Part shown: in pieces, positions 1-7,588 of the stretch
How the letters are laid out: each line of letters opens with the position of its first letter
Numbering within the stretch: position 1 is the first letter of the stretch
Assembly (NCBI GenBank): GCA_049793155.1
Contig: JBARBN010000069.1
Span: forward strand, 1-16,880
Length of the DNA: 16,880 nucleotides
Direction of reading: 5' to 3'
Source: JALNZF01 sp049793155
GTDB lineage: Bacteria; Nitrospirota; UBA9217
The notes under the pieces: model-generated
What the model saw: the letters and a program-made list of their open reading frames with translations, nothing else
The model's database searches: none
Told to the model about the DNA's origin: nothing
Made by a program: the position numbers and the translations under genes

Positions 1-839
1 TCTGACACGCCGAGCAGCCCGGACTGGGAATTGACCATCTCGTTGAATTGCTTCGCGCTCATTTTTTCAGAACGGGCCAGATACCAAACCAGTCCGGGAT
101 CGAGATCGCCCGAACGGGTGCTCATCAACACTCCGGCTGTCGGCGTGAAACCCATGCTGGTGTCGATGCTCTTTCCTTCACGCACGGCGGCCAGGCTCGC
201 GCCATTGCCGAGATGGGCGAGGATGACCCTGCCTTGTGCCGCTTCCGATCCGGCCAGGCGGGCAAGTTCTCCCATGAGAAAGGCATACGACAACCCGTGA
301 AACCCGTACCTCCGCACCCCCTGCGTCTCGTAGCGGCGAGGGATCGGAAGCAGCTGCGCCACGCGCGGCAGGTCGTGGTGAAAAGCCGTGTCGAAACATG
401 CCACCTGGGGCAGGTCGGGAAAACGGCGGTGAAATGCCTCGGTCAACAGGATCTCCTCCGGCAGATGCTCGGGATCGAATGGGCTGAGCCGGTGCAGTTC
501 CTCAACCATCTCCGCGGTGATCCGCTGCGGGCTGCTGTACTTCGGCCCGCCATGCACCACGCGGTGACCCACCGCGGCCAATGCATCAGGCCCGAGACGT
601 TCCCCGACCCAATCCATCAGCACCCCGACCGCCGCTGTGTGGTCCGGCGCAGTAACCGGTCGAGAGAAGTCATCAGCCTTGTTCAAGCCTTTCACCCGCA
701 ACGCGGCCTCCGGCAGCCCGATTCGCTCGATTTCACCTTCGAGGGTCCGTCGAAGCGGGTCACCGGCCTCGAACAGCGCGAACTTGATGCTCGACGAGCC
801 GCCGTTGATGGTCAGGATGCGTGGGTTAGAAGGTTTCAT
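1..839 (-). CDS. ackA: Acetate kinase (acetate/propionate kinase family), 3' end cut by window edge
   Basis: Catalyses acetyl phosphate + ADP to acetate + ATP, or the reverse, in the cytoplasm. The visible 279 codons begin with the phosphate-binding strand ILTINGGSSSIKF. They continue with GHRVVHGG, CFDTAFH, RRYGFHGLSY, AHLGNGASL and DTSMGFTPTAGVLMSTRSGD, which are the ASKHA-fold acetate kinase signatures in the right order. Family members are about 400 residues, so roughly 120 residues lie outside the window. The ATG at 839 follows the stop of the HAD gene by only 7 nt, which suggests translational coupling in one operon. The NGG instead of NAG in the first motif, and TAGVLMSTRSGDLDPG in place of the more usual PLEGLMMGTR type, point to a divergent subgroup. 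From memory this subgroup often sits beside phosphoketolase genes. The family call is secure; preference for acetate over propionate cannot be read from the sequence. Confidence 0.95.
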   Translation of the reverse strand, partial: MKPSNPRILTINGGSSSIKFALFEAGDPLRRTLEGEIERIGLPEAALRVKGLNKADDFSRPVTAPDHTAAVGVLMDWVGERLGPDALAAVGHRVVHGGPKYSSPQRITAEMVEELHRLSPFDPEHLPEEILLTEAFHRRFPDLPQVACFDTAFHHDLPRVAQLLPIPRRYETQGVRRYGFHGLSYAFLMGELARLAGSEAAQGRVILAHLGNGASLAAVREGKSIDTSMGFTPTAGVLMSTRSGDLDPGLVWYLARSEKMSAKQFNEMVNSQSGLLGVS

Positions 840-846
840 GGATGAC

Positions 847-1473
847 TCATTTGTCATACTGCAATCCGAACGAACCCAGTTGAGCGCACGTGGATTTGTA
901 ATCCGTGTGAAGGATGCTTCGAATCCCCAATCCTTCCGCGATCTGGACGAACATCGCGGTGTTTTCGATATAAACTACCTGACTGGCCGGCACATGGGCG
1001 ATGTCCAGCGCAAGCCGAAAGATGTCCTTGTCGGGCTTGCGGATATGGACGTAGCAGGAGGAGATGAACAGGTCCACAAGCTCATCCAATTTGAATTTCA
1101 GGATCCGATGATCATTCAATTCGCGCCCTTCATTGCTGACCACGCCGATCTTTAATCCATACCGTGCCTTAAGCCGTCGGACCAGCTCGATCATTGGGGG
1201 AAATGGCTTGGACTGGGCGAACATGAAGTTCCGAAACTGAGCCCGGGTGAATGATCGTCTTTGATGGAAGACCACCCGGTCCAGGTATTCATCAAGCGTG
1301 AGCTTCCCCTCCTCGTAGGTGGCAAAGTTCAGGTGATGCCGATCCTCCATCGCGGTGAACTCCAGCTTGAAGTTCCTGGCCGCCCGTTTACGGGCGTGAT
1401 GGTCCCACCCATTGGAGAGCAGGACGCCGCCGATATCCAGAAACAACGCCGTGACCGGGATCGTTCTTCTCAT
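847..1473 (-). CDS. HAD-superfamily hydrolase, YihX-like (subfamily IA)
   Basis: Predicted cytoplasmic phosphatase-like protein of 208 residues. Motif I is FLDIGGVLL near residue 11. It keeps the nucleophile Asp13 but has Gly where the usual second Asp (general acid/base) sits, as in YihX-type and epoxide-hydrolase N-domain relatives. Motif II is GVVSNEG, motif III is the Lys in RKPDKDIF, and motif IV reads VVYIENTAMF, where the usual acidic pair DD is replaced by EN. The start at 1473 is chosen because GGAGG lies 6 nt upstream and motif I then falls at the normal distance; a longer frame to 1521 has no such support. It lies between the universal stress gene and ackA, 7 nt from the latter, so it is probably co-transcribed. 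A sugar-phosphate phosphatase is a reasonable guess from the neighbours, but the altered motifs I and IV leave activity uncertain. Confidence 0.88.
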   Translation of the reverse strand: MRRTIPVTALFLDIGGVLLSNGWDHHARKRAARNFKLEFTAMEDRHHLNFATYEEGKLTLDEYLDRVVFHQRRSFTRAQFRNFMFAQSKPFPPMIELVRRLKARYGLKIGVVSNEGRELNDHRILKFKLDELVDLFISSCYVHIRKPDKDIFRLALDIAHVPASQVVYIENTAMFVQIAEGLGIRSILHTDYKSTCAQLGSFGLQYDK

Positions 1474-1576
1474 ATGGCCTCCGTCAACTCCGTACGCCCC
1501 AGTAGCTTCGGCAGCTTGCACGGATATCTTAATACTCCCGACGAAATCAACAAGAACACCTTTCCCTGCTGAGCGC

Positions 1577-2026
1577 TCATCGTCTCACAATGAGTACGGG
1601 GATTTTCATATCCTTGTGCATCACGCCGTACGTAACGCTTCCGAGCACCGCCGCTTTAAGGGCGCTTTTGCCATGGGAGCCCATAACGATCAGGTCAGCC
1701 TTTGCTTTTGTCGCCTCGCGCACAATTTCTTCCACAGGGTGCCCTGTCCTTATGGCCGTTTTGTATTGAATGTGATGCCGTTCGCAGAGCTTTGCTATCG
1801 CGTCCGTGGCAGCTTGCGCTGACTGCTGTAGATAATCCTGGATGGATTCTCTTAAATGGGTCGGCGATGCGACAGCTGAAACCGCCTGCTCGATGACGAA
1901 GCGATTATCGATGACGCTCAGCAGCGTCAAAGATGCGCCTGTCTGTTCCGCGAGCTCTACCGAGTATTTTGCCGCCTTCTGTGATACCTTTGAACCGTCT
2001 ATTGGTATAAGAATTTTTTTAATCAT
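1577..2026 (-). CDS. Universal stress protein, UspA family
   Basis: Single-domain Usp protein of 149 residues, the normal length for the family. It starts with the strand MIKKILIPIDGS, where Asp10 is the conserved ATP-site acid. It ends with the nucleotide-binding motif G116-S-H-G119 followed by nine residues and G129-S130, matching the G-2x-G-9x-G-S pattern of ATP-binding Usp proteins. The strand IPVLIVRR closes the fold. An excellent ribosome site, AAAGGAGG, precedes the ATG at 2026. The gene lies downstream of the class I aldolase and upstream of the HAD hydrolase in the sugar cluster. Such proteins are usually dimeric cytoplasmic sensors induced by starvation or energy limitation. Its place here suggests that expression follows carbon or energy state, but no regulator site is visible. 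Confidence 0.96.
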   Translation of the reverse strand: MIKKILIPIDGSKVSQKAAKYSVELAEQTGASLTLLSVIDNRFVIEQAVSAVASPTHLRESIQDYLQQSAQAATDAIAKLCERHHIQYKTAIRTGHPVEEIVREATKAKADLIVMGSHGKSALKAAVLGSVTYGVMHKDMKIPVLIVRR

Positions 2027-2219
2027 AAGTCCTCCTTTTATTCATCTTGCGAAAAAATCACTAGCGTGTATGGCCCGATGCTTATTTTGCCGGAGCAAAG
2101 CGGCCCGGCGGTTCCTTGACCGTGCGCATTGTTCTGGGCGTAATTTCGGATAGCCGTGATTACTGTAGGCGTCGATGGTTTCAAACGGGACCGTTTATCA
2201 CCTGTCCGGCAACAGCGGA

Positions 2220-3245
2220 TCAAGGCTTCTGCTCCATATCCGGGGAGTATTTGCCGAGCCGTGCCAGGCCGTTCAGCCTGGCGCGCTGATAAAAGGCCTG
2301 CTGCGCGGCCGCCGCGTTCTCTACTTTTCCGGCCCACGCACTCAGTGCAGTCTCCTGCAGGGCCCGCCCGTAGGAGAACGACAGCTCCCAGGGAGAAGCC
2401 GGGAACAGGGCATTCATGGCGTTCAGGTTGGCCGTTGCTTCCGAGGGCCCCTGGCCACCGGATAGAAAATTGATGCTCGGCACCGCAGCGGGGACCGTGC
2501 GGCGGAGCACCCTCACCGTCGCCGCGGCCACCTGCCCGGGCCCTGCCTTGGGGGGATGCCCCTTGCCGGGCAATACCATGCTCGGCTTGAGGACCGTATA
2601 TTCCAGGGCCACCCGGTGCCGGTGAAGTGCATGGAACACCGCATGCAGCACCGCCTCGGTGACCTCGAGGCATCGCTCCAGGGTGTGGTCGCCGTCGATC
2701 AGCACCTCCGGCTCGACAATGGGAACGACACCCTCCTCCTGGCAGACGGCCGCGTAGCGCGCCAGCATTTCGGCGTTCGCCTCGATGCCGAGAGAGGTCG
2801 GGTTCTGAGCGCCGATGGAATACACCTCGCGCCACTTTGCAAAGCGCGCGCCCTGCGATTTGTATGTTCTGAGGCGTTCGGCCAGACCGTCCAGACCCTG
2901 GGTGACCTCATCTCCGGGCGCGTTAGCCAGGGGGACCTTCCCCTTGTCCACCTTGATGCCGGGCACGATGCCCTGACGGGACAGCACCTCAGGCAGCAGC
3001 GTGTTGTCATCCGCGGCCTGGCCCAAGGTCTCTTCGAAGAGAATGACGCCGCTGATGTATTCCGCGGCGCCAGGCGTCGTGAACAGGAGCGTGCGATAGG
3101 AGCGCCGGCTGGCCTCGGTCGATTCAACGCCGATGGCCTTGAACCGTTTGGCGATGGTCGGATGGCTCTCGTCAGCGGCAAGGATGCCCTTGCCTCGCTG
3201 GACCATCTGACCGATGGTCGACTGCAGTTCGTCTTCGTTCTTCAT
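2220..3245 (-). CDS. fbaB: Class I fructose-bisphosphate aldolase
   Basis: Reversible cleavage of fructose 1,6-bisphosphate to dihydroxyacetone phosphate and glyceraldehyde 3-phosphate, by a Schiff base and without metal. The 341 residues align by eye with the animal-type class I enzyme. LAADES holds Asp24, IKVDKG holds Lys98, and FAKWR holds Lys137. VEPE holds Glu178 and Glu180. YTVLKPSMV carries the Schiff-base Lys220. These match rabbit Asp33, Lys107, Lys146, Glu187/Glu189 and Lys229. The ATG at 3245 follows AAAGGAGG. Asn is replaced by Ser just after the Schiff-base lysine (KPSM rather than KPNM). The gene follows zwf after a 184-nt gap and precedes the stress gene after 193 nt. The symbol fbaB is used loosely, because the E. 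coli gene of that name belongs to a different class I group. Confidence 0.96.
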   Translation of the reverse strand: MKNEDELQSTIGQMVQRGKGILAADESHPTIAKRFKAIGVESTEASRRSYRTLLFTTPGAAEYISGVILFEETLGQAADDNTLLPEVLSRQGIVPGIKVDKGKVPLANAPGDEVTQGLDGLAERLRTYKSQGARFAKWREVYSIGAQNPTSLGIEANAEMLARYAAVCQEEGVVPIVEPEVLIDGDHTLERCLEVTEAVLHAVFHALHRHRVALEYTVLKPSMVLPGKGHPPKAGPGQVAAATVRVLRRTVPAAVPSINFLSGGQGPSEATANLNAMNALFPASPWELSFSYGRALQETALSAWAGKVENAAAAQQAFYQRARLNGLARLGKYSPDMEQKP

Positions 3246-3275
3246 GACAATTCCTCCTTTATCGAATTCAGATCA

Positions 3276-3324
3276 CGATCTCCCGTTGCCCGGAAAGGCG
3301 TCCCGATCGTACCGGAGGAGATCG
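3276..3324 (-). repeat. Inverted repeat in the zwf-fba gap
   Basis: A perfect 8-bp inverted repeat (CGATCTCC at 3276-3283, GGAGATCG at 3317-3324) with a 33-nt loop lies about 30 nt upstream of the aldolase start. There is no T-run, so it is not a standard terminator. It could be a leader hairpin or processing site between zwf and the aldolase, or chance. Confidence 0.3.
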
Positions 3325-3429
3325 CCGATCCGTTCAATGTTCATTTGCGCCGCCGGATAGGCGTCGAAATTTCTCTGGTCGAGCGCATAGCAACCCTGGC
3401 GGGGGAAGACCGTCGTCACGACGAGATCA

Positions 3430-4833
3430 TCAGAGACCGCGACAGAAGCCGACCGCATTCTCCGTAGCCGGATTGTGCCATCCACCGTTGTCTGCAATGA
3501 TCCGTTCCGCTTCAGGCGGCCCCCAGGTATTCGGTTCGTACTCATGGACCGGTGTCACATTTCCCAGGATCGGGTCCACGACGCGCCAGGCGGCTTCGAC
3601 AGCGTCCTTGCGGGCGAAAAGGGCCGTATCACCCCGTAGGGCATCGCCAAGCAGGCGCTCGTACGGCGACATTTCATCGACGAAGTGTTGGCACGCCAAC
3701 AGCTCTACTTTTTCTCCGACCATGGATTCTCCCGGCACCTTGGTCCGCGCGCCAAGAAGGATAAAAACATCGGGACTGAGGCGGAAGCGGAAATAGTTCG
3801 ACTGGTCCGGCCTGATTTCATCAAAGACCGCATGCGGCGGACGTTTGAGCTTGACCAGCACCTCGTTGGCCGTGAATGGCAGCCGTTTCCCGGCCCGGAT
3901 ATAGAAGGGTACTCCTGCCCAGCGCCAGGTATCGATAGAGAGCCGTAATGCGGAGAACGTTTCCGTCCGAGAACCTGCCGCCACGTCGTTCTCGTCCCGG
4001 TAGCCGCGGTATTGGCCCCGTACGACGTCCTTGGGAGCGAGCGGCCGTATCGCCCTGAGTATCTGCATCTTCTCGTCGCGCGTTGCTTCCGGATCGCTGC
4101 TGGTTGGAGCGTCAAGTGCGAGCAGGACCATGACCTGCAGCATGTGGTTCTGAACAACGTCGCGAATAGCGCCAAGCTCCTCATAAAGACGGCCCCGGCC
4201 TTCCACGCCGAAACTTTCGCACAGAGTGATTTGTACGCTCTCCACATAGTTGCGATTCCAGATCGGCTCCAGGAATGAGTTGGCGAAACGGAAATAGAGC
4301 AGATTCTGTATCGGCTCCTTGCCGAGGAAATGGTCTATCCGGAAGACCGCCGATTCGGGAAAGAACCGCTGCAGTGTCCGGTTGAGTGCCTGCGCCGAAG
4401 CGAGGTCGCGCCCGAACGGCTTCTCGACAACGACGCGGGCGTTTTGAGCGCAGCCTGATCTGGCGAGTCCTTCGACCACAGCGGTAAACATGCTTGGCGG
4501 GATCGCCAGATAGTGCAGGGGCAGCCGGACATTTCCGAGCGCCTTGCGCAGCATCTCATATGTCGCGCCGTCATGATAGTCTCCGTCAATATAGTGCAAC
4601 CGGGAACAGAGCTTGTCAAAGGCCTCTGCGTTCACTCCGCCGTGCTTCTCAATGCCGTCCCTGGCGTGTTCCTTGAATCTTTCGATATCCCATCCCGACT
4701 TTGCCACACCGATAATGGGAACGTCAAGATGTCCTTGCCGGATCATCGCATGCAGCGCAGGGAATATCTGCTTATGTGCCAGATCGCCGGTCGCGCCGAA
4801 AAAAACAAACGCGTCCGAATTGAGTACCGCCAT
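3430..4833 (-). CDS. zwf: Glucose-6-phosphate 1-dehydrogenase
   Basis: Oxidises glucose 6-phosphate to 6-phosphogluconolactone with NAD(P)+, the first step of the oxidative pentose phosphate and Entner-Doudoroff routes. The 467-residue protein has the dinucleotide site FFGATGDLAHKQ (residues 11-22) and EKPFGRDL (137-144). The active-site signature RIDHFLGKE spans 165-173. GAIRDVVQNHMLQ, FYIRAGKRLP and the closing GGWHNP also belong to the family. It is slightly shorter than the usual 480-500 residues, mostly at the ends, and shows no break. The ATG at 4833 follows GAGAGGAGG. It lies 73 nt behind the sugar transporter and ahead of the aldolase. No 6-phosphogluconolactonase, 6-phosphogluconate dehydrogenase or Entner-Doudoroff gene accompanies it in the window. 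Cofactor preference cannot be decided by eye. Confidence 0.97.
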   Translation of the reverse strand: MAVLNSDAFVFFGATGDLAHKQIFPALHAMIRQGHLDVPIIGVAKSGWDIERFKEHARDGIEKHGGVNAEAFDKLCSRLHYIDGDYHDGATYEMLRKALGNVRLPLHYLAIPPSMFTAVVEGLARSGCAQNARVVVEKPFGRDLASAQALNRTLQRFFPESAVFRIDHFLGKEPIQNLLYFRFANSFLEPIWNRNYVESVQITLCESFGVEGRGRLYEELGAIRDVVQNHMLQVMVLLALDAPTSSDPEATRDEKMQILRAIRPLAPKDVVRGQYRGYRDENDVAAGSRTETFSALRLSIDTWRWAGVPFYIRAGKRLPFTANEVLVKLKRPPHAVFDEIRPDQSNYFRFRLSPDVFILLGARTKVPGESMVGEKVELLACQHFVDEMSPYERLLGDALRGDTALFARKDAVEAAWRVVDPILGNVTPVHEYEPNTWGPPEAERIIADNGGWHNPATENAVGFCRGL

Positions 4834-4906
4834 TTTCAGCCTCCTCTCTCAAAGTTGTCTGCCTCCCGGCTCCGAATTGTATGCGGTTGAGTGAAATATT
4901 ATCTTC

Positions 4907-6283
4907 TTATCTCCTGGGGATGCCTGTGGGCCGCCAATGGGCCTCGATGTCTTCCAGGCTTCGCCCCTTTGTTTCAGGCACCAGGATGAAGGCGAATATC
5001 CAGCCCCCGATGCCGACCATACCATAGAGCCAGAACGTTCCCGGCCGCCCCAAAAAATGAATAAGCGTGAGAAAGGTCAGCGCAACGAGAAGATTTGCTC
5101 CCCAGTTGGCAACCGTGGCGATGCTCATGGCCAAGCCACGGATCTTCACGGGATAGATCTCCGAGATCAGCAGCCAGAAGACCGGTCCCAGGCCCACGGC
5201 AAAAGAACCCACGTAGAGCATCAGGCTTCCCGCGGAAAGCCACCTGAGGACCCGCAGGTGAGGAAACAGGAAGGCCGTGCCGAGCACGGCCAGGCTGATG
5301 ACCATTCCGGCCATACCGATCAACAGCAGGGGACGGCGTCCTACGCGGTCCAGAAGCAGCAGCGCCACAACGGTCATCAACACGTTCATGACACCCACAC
5401 CTGTTGTGGCAAGTATAGCGACCGACGCGGACTCGAACCCGGCAGATTGAAAGATGGTCGGCGCATAGTAAATGACCGTGTTGATGCCCGTCACCTGCTG
5501 GAACAGGGCCAGTCCGATGCCGACGATCATCGCCGGCCTGAGCGACGGGCTTGCAAGTTCCGACCAGCTGCCGCTCTGCTGACTGGAGCTTTGCCGGATA
5601 TCCTGCACTTCAGCGTCCACCGAGGCCGTCCCGCGAATGCGCTGAAGCACAGAGCGTCCCTTGTCCGGCAGTCCGTGGCTCACGAGCCAGCGCGGACTTT
5701 CAGGCATGAACACCATGCCTATTCCCAGCAGGGCTGACGGAATTGCGGCCAGACCGAACATCCAGCGCCACCCCCGCATGCCGGACAACGCATAGTCCGC
5801 GAGGTAAGCAATAACGATCCCGATCGTCAGCGCGATCGAGTTGAATGAGACGAACCGGCCGCGCATGGAGACGGGAGATATCTCTGAAATGTAGAGCGGC
5901 GTGGTGAAGGAAGCCACGCCGATGGCGATGCCGACGAAAACCCGACCAATGATCAGCCAGATGATCGTGGGAGCCAGGGCCGTTCCCACGGCGCCCAGGG
6001 CAAAAAGGACCGCGGTCACGATGAGTACGATGCGCCGTCCGAAGCGGTCGGTTAAAGTGCCTCCCGCAGCAGCGCCGAGCATCGCCCCGAATACGACTGT
6101 GCTGACAACGATCTCTTCGAGCGTCGGTGTGAGCGCGAAGTCCTGCCTGATGAAGAGGATGGCGCCCGATATAACACCAGTGTCGTAGCCGAAGAGCATA
6201 CCGCCGAGCGCCGAGACAGCGGCGGCGATATAAACGAATCGGTTCGCGCCCTCGTGCCGAGCTGTGCCGGGTGTGCGAGACAT
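4907..6283 (-). CDS. Sugar:H+ symporter of the MFS sugar-porter family
   Basis: Inner-membrane sugar importer of 458 residues with the composition of about twelve helices. Sugar-porter signatures appear in order: GYDTGVISG in helix 1 (residues 33-40), DRFGRR between helices 2 and 3, PESPRWLVSHG before the central loop, and QQVTGINTVIYYAP in helix 7. DRVGRRPLL, a SEIYPVKIRG loop and VPETKGRSLEDIE at the end complete the set. These features resemble XylE, GalP and GLUT-type carriers. The start at 6283 has GGAGAG upstream. It lies 63 nt downstream of the glucose dehydrogenase gene and 73 nt upstream of zwf, so glucose or a related aldose is the likely cargo, though the sequence alone does not fix the substrate. 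A glucose facilitator working by diffusion is an alternative to proton symport. Confidence 0.95.
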   Translation of the reverse strand: MSRTPGTARHEGANRFVYIAAAVSALGGMLFGYDTGVISGAILFIRQDFALTPTLEEIVVSTVVFGAMLGAAAGGTLTDRFGRRIVLIVTAVLFALGAVGTALAPTIIWLIIGRVFVGIAIGVASFTTPLYISEISPVSMRGRFVSFNSIALTIGIVIAYLADYALSGMRGWRWMFGLAAIPSALLGIGMVFMPESPRWLVSHGLPDKGRSVLQRIRGTASVDAEVQDIRQSSSQQSGSWSELASPSLRPAMIVGIGLALFQQVTGINTVIYYAPTIFQSAGFESASVAILATTGVGVMNVLMTVVALLLLDRVGRRPLLLIGMAGMVISLAVLGTAFLFPHLRVLRWLSAGSLMLYVGSFAVGLGPVFWLLISEIYPVKIRGLAMSIATVANWGANLLVALTFLTLIHFLGRPGTFWLYGMVGIGGWIFAFILVPETKGRSLEDIEAHWRPTGIPRR

Positions 6284-6346
6284 CGTATCTGCTCTCCAGG
6301 TGATTTGATCAGGAACAGCACGGTGGGCTGCCCATAACCGGCATGG

Positions 6347-7453
6347 TCACGCTCCCCATTCCAGCACTGTCTTGATCTCGTTCTCATCATGGTGTTCAAA
6401 GGCCGCAGCGAACTCGGTGTGGGAATAGCGGTTGGTGATCAAACGGTCCAGATGATCTCCCCAGCGCAAGCGGGCCGTCAGAAGATCATCCACGGCCATC
6501 TGGTAGTGGTCGCGACCGGCATTGACGCTCCCTATCATTACCTGATTGCCCAGCACCAGCCTGCTGATGATCTCGGAGCCTGCGATCTCGATCGGCCGGT
6601 GGCCTCCCGGAATGCCGGTCAACACATAAACCCCGTTCAGGGCAAGGGCGTCCAGAAGATTGAACTCCAGCACGGCGATCCCCGCGGCTTCGACGATCAG
6701 TTCCATCGGTCCCAGCATTTTGTTCACCGACTTCGCCGGAACCTGTCTTGCGTCCACGTACTGTCCTCCAATCCCTTTTAGCCACTTCGCACGGGCAGAG
6801 GAGGCGTCCACGATGTCCAGGCCGAACACCTCCGCCCCGCGCAGCCGCAGGGCCAGCGCAGCCAGCAGCCCGATCGGACCCAGTCCGGCCACCAGGCAAT
6901 GCCGTCCCTGGAGCCAATCGGGTGTAGCAAGCGCATCAGGCAGACGGGCAAACTGCAGGCGAACCGACTCATCGATAGCCTTCTCGGCCACTGACAGCGG
7001 TTCGGCCAGAACTCCGACCTGTTCCAGTTCCTTGGGAACGCGGACCACATATTGCTCCCTGTCCACGATGTATTCCGTCTGATAGCCGTCAGCTGCCCAG
7101 ATGCCCCGTTCAACATAGCCGCCGGTTCTGCACATGTCCGGGCGGTTCATGGCGCAGGGCAGGCATTTTCCACAGCCGCGGCGCACAGTGAAGGCCGCAT
7201 AATCGCCTGTCTGAACACGGGAGACGCTTTTCCCGGCCGCGGTGACCTGGCCGAACATCTCGTGGCCGATGATGAGGTCGTTGTGTCCCTGTGGAGCAAG
7301 CGCACGGCCTCCAGCGGCTTGCTCCCGGTCCGTGCCACAAATTCCCACCCGTGCTATTCGTACTTTCACCTCGTCCGGCGATATGATGGAGGGTTCCGGT
7401 CGATCAACCATGCGAAGGGCCGCTGTGCCGGGGACCACTGCTATGGCCTTCAT
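6347..7453 (-). CDS. gdh: Zinc-dependent glucose 1-dehydrogenase (medium-chain ADH superfamily)
   Basis: Predicted to oxidise free D-glucose (or galactose) to the aldonolactone with NAD(P)+ in the cytoplasm. The 368-residue protein has the catalytic-zinc ligands in GICGTD (Cys39) and GHEMFG (His64, Glu65). A structural-zinc lobe RRGCGKCLPCAMNRPDMC has four cysteines (94, 97, 100, 108). LAEPLSV carries Glu151, and the Rossmann motif is AGLGPIG near 189-195. The overall pattern, including the long C-terminal part, matches the archaeal Sulfolobus/Thermoplasma-type glucose dehydrogenases more than ordinary threonine or sorbitol dehydrogenases. The ATG at 7453 follows GAAAGGAG. It is the first gene of the sugar cluster, beginning about 50 nt after the terminator of the Spy-like gene; I see no good promoter in that short space. 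A related aldose dehydrogenase specificity is possible. Confidence 0.88.
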   Translation of the reverse strand: MKAIAVVPGTAALRMVDRPEPSIISPDEVKVRIARVGICGTDREQAAGGRALAPQGHNDLIIGHEMFGQVTAAGKSVSRVQTGDYAAFTVRRGCGKCLPCAMNRPDMCRTGGYVERGIWAADGYQTEYIVDREQYVVRVPKELEQVGVLAEPLSVAEKAIDESVRLQFARLPDALATPDWLQGRHCLVAGLGPIGLLAALALRLRGAEVFGLDIVDASSARAKWLKGIGGQYVDARQVPAKSVNKMLGPMELIVEAAGIAVLEFNLLDALALNGVYVLTGIPGGHRPIEIAGSEIISRLVLGNQVMIGSVNAGRDHYQMAVDDLLTARLRWGDHLDRLITNRYSHTEFAAAFEHHDENEIKTVLEWGA

Positions 7454-7498
7454 GGATTCAACTCCTTTCTCGAAGAGAACCTTTGTCCGGGCTTTAAC

Positions 7499-7529
7499 AA
7501 AAAGGGGCGCGATCCTTTTTCACGCCCCT
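7499..7529 (-). terminator. Intrinsic terminator after the Spy-like gene
   Basis: On the minus strand AGGGGCGTG pairs with CGCGCCCCT (9 bp including one G-U) around a 9-nt loop and is followed by TTTTGTT. It lies about 60 nt beyond the stop of the Spy-like gene and separates that unit from the sugar cluster. Confidence 0.85.
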
Positions 7530-7588
7530 CGCATATGATCAATTTTGCCGGCAGATGGGCCGCTTTTCCCTGAAATCAGGCTTGACGG

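Noticed and set aside
48..845. 265-codon plus-strand frame over the acetate kinase region
   Set aside because: It is antisense to the clear acetate kinase signatures, with His/Arg/Gln-rich composition typical of a shadow frame.
2183..2196. AAACGG/CCGTTT dyad after the aldolase stop, considered as a terminator
   Set aside because: It has only a 2-nt centre and no T-run in either direction.
2038..2835. Long minus-strand frame overlapping the aldolase gene
   Set aside because: It is the shadow of the aldolase in another frame, with Arg/Gly/Ala-rich composition. Only its last residues (GKISIGPYTLVIFSQDE), beyond the aldolase end, look protein-like and recall the C-terminus of some glycosidases. 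That is too short to call a remnant.
2556..3467. 303-codon plus-strand frame over the aldolase
   Set aside because: It is antisense to the complete class I aldolase; no recognisable motif.
3273..3545. 90-codon minus-strand frame across the end of zwf
   Set aside because: It overlaps the well-supported zwf C-terminus by more than 110 nt, has no ribosome site, and no family is recognised. It is kept only as a low-interest finding.
4937..5737. 266-codon plus-strand frame over the MFS gene
   Set aside because: It is antisense to a transporter with all sugar-porter motifs; its composition is His/Arg/Asp-rich without any domain.
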